From NCBI GenBank assembly GCA_964516605.1, contig CAZFAA010000036.1, forward strand, positions 1 to 16,477: a DNA stretch of 16,477 nucleotides. The letters run 5' to 3'. A program made the translations under genes and the position numbers. Under the pieces are notes generated by a model that saw nothing but the letters and a program-made list of their open reading frames with translations, ran no database searches and was not told the DNA's origin. The stretch is from GCA-2732805 sp964516605. GTDB lineage: Bacteria > Pseudomonadota > Gammaproteobacteria > Coxiellales > Coxiellaceae. This document shows, one piece after another, positions 6,233-11,992 of the stretch. Every line of letters begins with the position of its first letter. The first letter of the stretch is position 1.

Positions 6233-7445
6233 GTTTTGTTTCCTTGTGATGGTGATGAGCGTAAACGTGAGTAGGGGTATGATGTGTGTGTTTATGCTGT
6301 GCATGAGTCGCGGTGTGGTGATGAACAACATGATGCGCATGCACTGAATGGTGTGTGTGGTGCAAAGCCGCATGATGTGCGTGAACAGTTTGGTGTTGCG
6401 CAGGGGTATGTGCACTATGCGTGTGATGCGATGTTTTAGCGGCAACATGCTTTGCATGTGGATGGTTTTGGTGGTGGGTACGGCTATGAGTGGATGATAC
6501 ATGGTGTTCAGCAGCGGATTTTTTCTGTGAATTCACACGATACAGATCGGCATGATCACTCGGTAACAAGAGCGCATACTGTTGGTTTGGTATAGTGGTT
6601 GCGGTATGGCGCACACCTGGATTCAATAAACGCACTGTTTTAAGTGGTGTGTGTGAGAGTGTTGCAACGTGTTTTAAATCCGTTTTGCCATGCATTGGCA
6701 CTGTTTCAAAATAAGGATGGTTGGCGATCACAGGTAAGGTGACATGGTATTTTTGAGGATTCGCAAAAATGTTTGCCAGCGCTAATAATTTTGGCACATA
6801 AATTTTAGTTTCATAAGGCAGCGGCAGTGACCAAAAATCTGTGGGTTTACCGAGGCGTTTATTGTGTCTAATCGCCGCCTCCACAGCACCTTCTCCGGTA
6901 TTATACGCTGCAATGGCGAGCAGCCAATCGCCAAAATCATGATGCAAGTAAGCCAGATAATGCAGGGCGGCATTGGTTGAAGTTTTGATGTCACGCCGAC
7001 CATCATACCACCAGTTGGTTTTGACACCGAATCCTGAAGCTGTATCGGGCATCATTTGCCACAGTCCCGAAGCGCCACTGGTTGATACACCGAATGGATG
7101 GTAATTACTTTCGATCATAGGCAATAGAGCGATTTCGGCAGGCATGCCACGTTGCTGCGTTTCTTTGTATACATAATAGAGGTAAGGCGTGGCATTGCGT
7201 GTGAGCTCATGCAGATAATCACGGTTTTTTAAAAAGTAATGAATTTGTTCTTCTGTCATGGCGTGATCAGTGCTGTCATCGAGTGCAAAGTCATTTGACA
7301 TAGCGGCCCACACATCTGTTTGTGCTGACTCAGTGCTATGATGAATTTTGTGACTATTCAGCGCGCGCGCGACATTACAGGTTTGAGGACCGCAGAGAAA
7401 TAAGATTGATATGAGTACAATTAATGCATTTTGTGCTCTTTTCAT
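6222..7445 (-). CDS. mltD: MltD-like lytic transglycosylase with a histidine-rich C-terminal tail
   Basis: This is a predicted murein lytic transglycosylase (family 1, SLT/GH23) that cleaves MurNAc-GlcNAc bonds in the periplasm. It has 407 residues: a signal peptide (hydrophobic ~7-18), a catalytic domain with E112 in the MIESNYHPFGVS motif, GASGLWQMMPDTASGFG (124-140) and AYNTGEG (180-186), then one LysM-like segment (about 255-300; DLKHVATLSHTPLKTVRLLNPG). In place of further LysM repeats there is a 102-residue tail (306-407) with 37 histidines, mixed with A, T, S, K and Q. E. coli MltD is a lipoprotein with LysM repeats; here no proper lipobox is seen (L-F-L-C at the signal end lacks a small residue before Cys), so it may be soluble or tail-anchored to ligands. 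The ribosome-binding site is weak. It overlaps folD by 11 bases. The enzyme class is sure; the tail's role is unknown. Confidence 0.9.
   Translation of the reverse strand: MKRAQNALIVLISILFLCGPQTCNVARALNSHKIHHSTESAQTDVWAAMSNDFALDDSTDHAMTEEQIHYFLKNRDYLHELTRNATPYLYYVYKETQQRGMPAEIALLPMIESNYHPFGVSTSGASGLWQMMPDTASGFGVKTNWWYDGRRDIKTSTNAALHYLAYLHHDFGDWLLAIAAYNTGEGAVEAAIRHNKRLGKPTDFWSLPLPYETKIYVPKLLALANIFANPQKYHVTLPVIANHPYFETVPMHGKTDLKHVATLSHTPLKTVRLLNPGVRHTATTIPNQQYALLLPSDHADLYRVNSQKKSAAEHHVSSTHSRTHHQNHPHAKHVAAKTSHHTHSAHTPAQHQTVHAHHAALHHTHHSVHAHHVVHHHTATHAQHKHTHHTPTHVYAHHHHKETKHAG
6225..6530 (-). repeat. Histidine-codon-rich low-complexity segment
   Basis: This is the DNA for the last 102 codons of the lytic transglycosylase. 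It is dominated by CAT/CAC codons interspersed with GCx and ACx codons, giving degenerate short repeats of the H-H-x and A-H-H type. There is no exact long unit, so it looks like old, diverged repeat expansion. It keeps several other frames open, including an artificial upstream extension of folD. Confidence 0.75.
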
Positions 7446-7550
7446 AGTAGGGCGATGTTACGGTTATTTGGCGGAGTAATCAAGTTATACAGTTTAAATA
7501 TTGATCAAAATTATAATATCTATCGAAAATTGTATAATTAATAAACTTTT
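7446..7550 (-). promoter_or_regulatory. A/T-rich promoter region of the mltD-like/folD operon
   Basis: This is a 105-base, strongly A/T-rich gap between the gloB stop and the transglycosylase start, both on the minus strand. On the minus strand a perfect TATAAT lies at 7515-7510, about 65 bases before the start codon, but no good -35 element is found at 17 bases. No clear terminator for gloB is visible in the gap. Confidence 0.35.
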
Positions 7551-8330
7551 TTACGCCCGAAATGTATCCTTCATTTTGCGGATGATGGTAAATACAGAGA
7601 GTGGATCAGGCAGTGTTTGTCCGCATTGTTGTTCAGCCCAGAGTCTTATTGTGCGCTCATCACAACGTAAAAACGGATTGGTACTCAGTTCTTCAGCCAG
7701 TGTAGAAGGCAGTGTAGGTTGGCATGCGTTGCGCGTGTGTTGTACGTGGTCGATACGTTTTTGCAGAGCCAGATTGTCTGCTTCGAGAGAATGTGCAAAT
7801 TTTAAATTCGCCAATGTGTACTCGTGAGCACAGAAAATGAGTGTACGCGGGTCCAATTGTTTCAGTTTTTGCAAAGAATGATACAGCTGCTCGGCTGTGC
7901 CTTCAAAAATACGCCCACAACCGCCAGCAAATAACGTATCCCCACAAAATAGCCATCCATGCCCCAGGTAAGCAATATGGCCACGCGTATGTCCTGGAAT
8001 ATCGAGCACCTTAAGTGTTAGGTTATCGAGTTGTTCCAGTACGACCTCATCGCCTTCTTGGAGTGGGTATTGGCAGAGGGGGATCGATTCTGCAGTGGGT
8101 CCAAATACAGGTATGTTATACTGCTCGACTAATTTGGCGATGCCGCCTGTGTGATCATGATGATGGTGCGTGATGAGAATATTGCAAAGTGTGATATTAT
8201 TTTGTGCGCAATAGGCGATAACAGGTTGGGCATCACCCGGATCAATCACAGCGGCAGAGCGGTTCTCGCTGTTAACGATAAGCCAGATGTAATTATCATC
8301 AAAGGCTGTGATGGGAAGAACATGTAACAT
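7551..8330 (-). CDS. gloB: Hydroxyacylglutathione hydrolase (glyoxalase II)
   Basis: GloB hydrolyses S-D-lactoylglutathione to D-lactate and glutathione, the second step of methylglyoxal detoxification in the cytosol. The 259-residue protein is a metallo-beta-lactamase-fold enzyme with the binuclear metal motif T-H-H-H-H-D-H (54-60), followed by GHTRGHIAY and FCGDTLFAGGCGRIFEG, both glyoxalase II signatures, and the substrate-binding C-terminal helices (RTLIFCAHEYTLANLKFA). ATG 8330 is chosen because family members begin at M-x-V-L-P-I-x-A-F-x-D-N-Y-I-W. An upstream ATG (8369) would add 13 residues with no homologous counterpart and no better ribosome-binding site; neither start has a clear one. 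It is divergent from the yafS-like gene, an arrangement also found in E. coli. Confidence 0.95.
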   Translation of the reverse strand: MLHVLPITAFDDNYIWLIVNSENRSAAVIDPGDAQPVIAYCAQNNITLCNILITHHHHDHTGGIAKLVEQYNIPVFGPTAESIPLCQYPLQEGDEVVLEQLDNLTLKVLDIPGHTRGHIAYLGHGWLFCGDTLFAGGCGRIFEGTAEQLYHSLQKLKQLDPRTLIFCAHEYTLANLKFAHSLEADNLALQKRIDHVQHTRNACQPTLPSTLAEELSTNPFLRCDERTIRLWAEQQCGQTLPDPLSVFTIIRKMKDTFRA

Positions 8331-8387
8331 GGAAAGTGCCACGGTATAAAAGTATAAGCATCGTAACATAGCGCGGGAGGTTGCGCA
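8331..8387. promoter_or_regulatory. Divergent promoter region gloB / yafS-like
   Basis: This 57-base gap is shared by two divergent genes. On the plus strand TATAAG (8353-8358) has TGGAAA (8330-8335) 17 bases upstream, a 4-of-6 match to TTGACA. On the minus strand a TATACT lies opposite it. GGGAGG (8375-8380) lies 7 bases before a TTG codon at 8388 and fixes that unusual start. Confidence 0.45.
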
Positions 8388-9143
8388 TTGGAGTATCAGC
8401 TCAAAGCAATGGATATGTGGTTTCGCACGCTGCCTGGTGCCTTGCTGGTTGATTTGGAATTAAAAGAATTGGATCGGTTGTTGCCGACGATTCCAGGTCA
8501 GGTTGCAGTACAAATAGGGGGACCTGGCAATTTGCGTTTACTGCAAAAAAGCACGATGCCTTCGGTTTATTATTGCAGTGACCAACCGTCGTGGCGTGGC
8601 GATGGTCGGCGTCTGCAATGTTGTTATAAGTTACTGCCATTCGAATCAGATAGTATTAATTTAATTGTGCTCGCTCATGTATTGGAGTTTGCAGACAACC
8701 CTAAACAGCTGCTCGAAGAGATTTACCGTATTTTAGCGCCTGGTGGTCAGTTAATTGTATTTGGGTTTAATCGTTGGAGTGGCTGGTCTTTAAAGCGTCG
8801 ACGCAAAAAATACATAGGCTATCCATGGTCCGGTAAATTTTACTCTATTTGGCAAATGAAACGTTGGTTGAAACAATTGGATTATGGCTTAATTTCCAAT
8901 AAATCATTTTGTTTTATTCCTCCTTTAGAAAAACGTCCACAATCGAAGTGGTTAAATTTGTGTGAAGTACTGGGTCAGGTGTTGATTCCCAAGATGGGTG
9001 CGGTTCATCTTGTTTATGCACAAAAAAAAGTTGCAGGTACGACACCAATCGCTACACTATGGGCCGGTCAACGCAAAGCCCTACATAAAGTTGCAGTTCC
9101 CTATGGGAATTGCAGTATTGAAAATAGCCGTATTGAGAGATGA
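8388..9143 (+). CDS. YafS-like class I SAM-dependent methyltransferase
   Basis: This 251-residue protein resembles E. coli YafS and has the methyltransferase domain of the UbiE/Methyltransf_11 type. The second half of the Rossmann fold is clear: LPFESDSINLIVLAHVLEF (83-101), then EEIYRILAPGGQLIVFGFN (110-128). The SAM-binding motif I is degenerate (VQIGGPG at 41-47 in place of the usual L-x-x-G-x-G-x-G), so activity is uncertain. The start is a TTG supported by a strong GGGAGG site 7 bases upstream; the first ATG would remove seven residues. The 3' end overlaps rnhA by 4 bases (ATGA). The gloB / yafS / rnhA / dnaQ neighbourhood is conserved in gammaproteobacteria. The substrate is unknown. 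The last ~35 residues are low in recognisable features. Confidence 0.85.
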   Translation: MEYQLKAMDMWFRTLPGALLVDLELKELDRLLPTIPGQVAVQIGGPGNLRLLQKSTMPSVYYCSDQPSWRGDGRRLQCCYKLLPFESDSINLIVLAHVLEFADNPKQLLEEIYRILAPGGQLIVFGFNRWSGWSLKRRRKKYIGYPWSGKFYSIWQMKRWLKQLDYGLISNKSFCFIPPLEKRPQSKWLNLCEVLGQVLIPKMGAVHLVYAQKKVAGTTPIATLWAGQRKALHKVAVPYGNCSIENSRIER

Positions 9144-9586
9144 TGAAAAAAATTCAAGTGTATACAGATGGTGCATGTCGCGGTAATCCGGGCATTGGTG
9201 GTTGGGGGGCGCTCTTGCGATATGGGGCACATGAAAAAGAGTTATATGGTGCTGAGCCGGATACTACGAATAATCGCATGGAATTGTTAGCAGCGATTAA
9301 TGCGATTAATGCTATCAAGGAAGCGGCTGACATTGAAGTATGGACGGATTCTCAGTATGTGCAAAAAGGGATTAGTGAGTGGCTACCGAATTGGAAAGCG
9401 CGTAATTGGCGCACAGCCAATCGCCAACCAGTTAAAAATGCAGATTTGTGGCAGCAGCTTGAGCAAGCGATTGCAACACATACGGTAACATGGAACTGGG
9501 TGCGTGGTCATTCAGGACATGTTGAAAATGAACGTGCTGATGCATTGGCTAATTTGGCAATTGATGAATATTTAAAAGCACGGTGA
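9140..9586 (+). CDS. rnhA: Ribonuclease HI
   Basis: RnhA degrades the RNA strand of RNA-DNA hybrids, removing R-loops and helping Okazaki primer removal. The 148 residues align with E. coli RNase HI in register: catalytic D10, E48, D70 and D134 are all present at the E. coli numbers, H124 (catalytic flexible loop, R-G-H-S-G-H) is present, and the basic handle (WKARNWRTANRQPVKN) that grips the hybrid is intact. The protein starts at the first of two adjacent ATG codons, overlapping the upstream methyltransferase stop as ATGA, which implies translational coupling. dnaQ begins 7 bases after its stop on the same strand; in E. coli the two genes are divergent. Confidence 0.98.
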   Translation: MMKKIQVYTDGACRGNPGIGGWGALLRYGAHEKELYGAEPDTTNNRMELLAAINAINAIKEAADIEVWTDSQYVQKGISEWLPNWKARNWRTANRQPVKNADLWQQLEQAIATHTVTWNWVRGHSGHVENERADALANLAIDEYLKAR

Positions 9587-9593
9587 TGAAGCG

Positions 9594-10277
9594 ATGTTAC
9601 GACAAATTATTTTAGATACGGAAACAACAGGCCTTGAGCCTGAAAAAGGTCATCGTGTGATTGAAATTGGTTGCTTGGAGATGGTTAATCGCCAATTGAC
9701 GGGCAGCACATTCCACCGCTTCATTAACCCGCAGCGTGATATTGAGTATGAAGCCAGTGAGGTACACGGTATTACCGCGGATTTCTTAAAAGACAAGCCG
9801 CTTTTTCGCGAAGTCATTGATGCGTTTATTGAATACGTCGATGGTGCTGAATTGATTATTCATAATGCACCGTTTGATGTGAATTTTTTAAATCACGAAT
9901 TTCATTTAAGTGGAAGACGCTACAAAAGACTCGACGAATATTGCACGGTGTTTGATACCTTAGCCTTTGCACGGCGTAAGCATCCTGGGCAGCGTAATAG
10001 TTTGGATGCGTTGTGTGCGCGCTATCATGTCGACAATTCCAATCGCGATTTGCACGGCGCATTGCTGGATGCGGAATTATTAGCACAAGTGTATCTGTTG
10101 CTTACTGGTGGTCAAGTGCAATTATTTCAAAACAGTTCGCAAAGTGAATCCACCACGGTTGATCTCACTTCCATACAACGTGTGTCCACAGAGCGTAAAC
10201 GGCTTAAAGTCATTCAAGCGTCTAGCGAAGAACTCGCGGAGCACGCTGCGTTTATGCAAGCGATGCAAGAGCAGTGA
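9594..10277 (+). CDS. dnaQ: DNA polymerase III epsilon subunit (proofreading exonuclease)
   Basis: DnaQ is the 3'-5' proofreading exonuclease of the replicative polymerase core. All DEDDh residues are visible: D8 and E10 in LDTETTG (motif Exo I), D95 in HNAPFDVNFLNHE (Exo II), and H154 plus D159 in HGALLDAELLAQVYL (Exo III). Directly after the exonuclease domain is QVQLF (174-178), a good match to the beta-clamp-binding pentapeptide, in the position of the E. coli epsilon clamp motif. The ~45-residue C-terminal tail should bind the alpha subunit. Its 227 residues are slightly shorter than E. coli (243), with the tail accounting for the difference. It lies 7 bases after rnhA and 22 bases before the next gene, suggesting one transcript. 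Confidence 0.97.
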   Translation: MLRQIILDTETTGLEPEKGHRVIEIGCLEMVNRQLTGSTFHRFINPQRDIEYEASEVHGITADFLKDKPLFREVIDAFIEYVDGAELIIHNAPFDVNFLNHEFHLSGRRYKRLDEYCTVFDTLAFARRKHPGQRNSLDALCARYHVDNSNRDLHGALLDAELLAQVYLLLTGGQVQLFQNSSQSESTTVDLTSIQRVSTERKRLKVIQASSEELAEHAAFMQAMQEQ

Positions 10278-10299
10278 GTACTTTACCCTAGGAGCAGGT

Positions 10300-11313
10300 A
10301 TGTATTTTATCCTCGGAGCGAGCGGCAGTGGTAAAACAACGGTTTTAACGCAATTGGATTTGCCAACATATCAGTTATTTGATTTTGATGACATCGGTGT
10401 ACCTGCACAGGCTGATACACAATGGCGTCAAGAGGCTACTGAACGTTGGATTGCTCAAGTGAGTGCTCAAGGTGATGATGCGGTGGTGTGTCTGTTTGGG
10501 CAGATGGTTTTAGGCGAAATTTTGGCTTGTAGATCAGCAAAGCAACTGAAACAGATACAGGTGTGTTTCTTGGATTGTGATGATCAGACGCGTGTTCAGC
10601 GCTTGAAAAATTCTGCACATAAACCTGTGAATCAGAGTACCTTGAATTGGGCTGCGTGGTTGCGTATGCATCATCATGATCCACGTTGGCAGCAGCATGT
10701 TATCAAAGAGCGGGCCTCAGCGTTATTGGATTTTAGCAGTTGGGATCAAGAGGCTTCGTGGGATGGTTTAGCAGATGTTTCTTTTCTAGATACGAGCTTG
10801 CTATCCAGTCAAGAAGTATCCGCTCACATTACAGAGTGGATCACGCGTAATCAGCAACACAGCGATATAATCTTCACACACGCACAATCACACGATTTGC
10901 AAGCGATCATTGATCTCTTGCTCGCTGACACACTCATAGCACCGCAAGAACCTGCTGCAAGCGATCCTCTGGCGTATCAGCGCGCATTTGAGCGTATTAC
11001 ACAAGACCCCAATGCGTATTTGTTAGTGGCCAAGCAACACAATCAAGTAATTGGCGTGACACAAATTAATTTTATTCCCAACTTAACATATCAAGGTGGA
11101 TCGCGTGCCTTAATAGAAGGTGTGCGTATTGATGCGCGTTTTAGAAATAAGGGTCTGGGAACACAACTCATTCATAAGGCCATCGCACTAGCTCGAGTTC
11201 GTGGTTGTGTTCTTGTGCAACTGACTACGGATAAACGCCGAGATGATGCATTACGCTTTTATGAGCGTTTGGGTTTTATCAATTCGCATCATGGTTTGAA
11301 ATTGAAAATTTAG
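10300..11313 (+). CDS. P-loop kinase-like / GNAT acetyltransferase fusion protein
   Basis: This 337-residue protein appears to join two domains. The N-terminal ~180 residues begin at once with a Walker A loop, GASGSGKTT (6-14), and have FDFDDIG (27-33), resembling small P-loop nucleotide or substrate kinases; C-F-L-D-C-D-D (89-95) and R-x-x-R-L-K-like charged residues could serve as later kinase motifs. After a short linker (~182-188), residues ~189-337 form a GNAT N-acetyltransferase: VRIDARFRNKGLGTQLI (275-291), with the acetyl-CoA loop R282-x-x-G-x-G287, and the C-terminal ALRFYERLGF motif. ATG 10300 is chosen because AGGAG (10290-10294) lies 5 bases upstream and the P-loop starts there; the frame extends 64 codons further into dnaQ without meaning. 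No stop or frameshift separates the domains. The substrates of either domain are unknown. It is probably co-transcribed with dnaQ. Confidence 0.82.
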   Translation: MYFILGASGSGKTTVLTQLDLPTYQLFDFDDIGVPAQADTQWRQEATERWIAQVSAQGDDAVVCLFGQMVLGEILACRSAKQLKQIQVCFLDCDDQTRVQRLKNSAHKPVNQSTLNWAAWLRMHHHDPRWQQHVIKERASALLDFSSWDQEASWDGLADVSFLDTSLLSSQEVSAHITEWITRNQQHSDIIFTHAQSHDLQAIIDLLLADTLIAPQEPAASDPLAYQRAFERITQDPNAYLLVAKQHNQVIGVTQINFIPNLTYQGGSRALIEGVRIDARFRNKGLGTQLIHKAIALARVRGCVLVQLTTDKRRDDALRFYERLGFINSHHGLKLKI

Positions 11314-11362
11314 AGACGACTTATTATTGAATTTCGTGCAAGTAAGGGGTCAGTCAATGGCG

Positions 11363-11992
11363 TTAACCACATTTTTGCAGCACTGAAATCAGCGCAGGAA
11401 AATCCGCGGCTTTTCCATCCCTTGTGATTCGATATGTCGCGTCTTGCTGTGCTTTGATGATGAAATGCTGTTGGTTCAGCTGTTGTAGCTCGAGGCGTGA
11501 TAGAGCGGGTGGTGGCTGTACACCGGTAGCTTCTGTGACGTGGAGCACATCGGGGCTCAAACAGGATAGATTGATCCATAAGGCTTGTGGTTTTAGTAAT
11601 GATGCAACTGCTTTTGCAAATTTATGACGCGTCTGCTCATTCTGGATGGTGTGCAACACGGCAATATCCAGTATCAGATCAAACGGGGTAAACTGATTTT
11701 GCTCATGCAATACGTCATAGGTTTCAAAATGAATGGCTACATTTTCTGTTTGTGCATTGAGTTGCGCTTGTGTAATCGCCGCACTGGATAAATCAACAGC
11801 GCTCACAATATACCCCTGTTTTGCTAGGGCAATCGCTTCTTGTCCATACCCGCAGCCAATTTCAAGAATGGATTTTCCTTGAGGCAGCAATGCTTGAATA
11901 CTCTCTAAGACAGGAGTGAGTAATCCATGTTCAGACCAAGGCGTATTACCTGTTATATAGCGTTCGTTCCAATTATGAGTAGATTGATTCAT
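11363..11992 (-). CDS. Class I SAM-dependent methyltransferase, coupled to icmF
   Basis: This 209-residue soluble methyltransferase has WNERYITGNTPW (8-19), an N-terminal signature of the TPMT/TehB-like thiol or small-molecule methyltransferases, then motif I ILEIGCGYGQEA (42-53), the acidic end of strand beta2 (AVDLS, 65-69) and the FDLILDIAVLHTI segment (104-116). No membrane segment is seen. The start codon shares one base with the icmF stop (TAATG), so translation should depend on icmF reading through. The last ~60 residues are less typical of the family. The substrate is unknown: tellurite/thiol/thiopurine-type chemistry is suggested by the N-terminal signature only. No terminator was found between it and the convergent fusion gene. 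Confidence 0.85.
   Translation of the reverse strand: MNQSTHNWNERYITGNTPWSEHGLLTPVLESIQALLPQGKSILEIGCGYGQEAIALAKQGYIVSAVDLSSAAITQAQLNAQTENVAIHFETYDVLHEQNQFTPFDLILDIAVLHTIQNEQTRHKFAKAVASLLKPQALWINLSCLSPDVLHVTEATGVQPPPALSRLELQQLNQQHFIIKAQQDATYRITRDGKAADFPALISVLQKCG

Noticed and set aside
6233..6502. 90-codon N-terminal extension of folD
   Set aside because: The frame is open only because of the low-complexity His-codon tract of the overlapping gene; FolD family length and an AAGGAA site support the start at 6232.
6225..6530. CRISPR-like or tandem repeat array
   Set aside because: The periodicity is codon-level histidine bias without constant repeats or spacers, and it lies in frame within a coding gene.
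7501..7827. 108-codon plus-strand frame opposite gloB
   Set aside because: It is antisense to conserved glyoxalase II codons, and its cysteine- and serine-rich product looks like a shadow.
9022..9029. Eight-A run inside the yafS-like gene as a phase-variation tract
   Set aside because: Runs of this length are expected in a sequence of this composition, and the gene is intact across it.
10108..10299. 64-codon upstream extension of the kinase/GNAT gene into dnaQ
   Set aside because: The sequence overlaps the dnaQ 3' end in another frame, while a clear AGGAG site and the P-loop point to ATG 10300.
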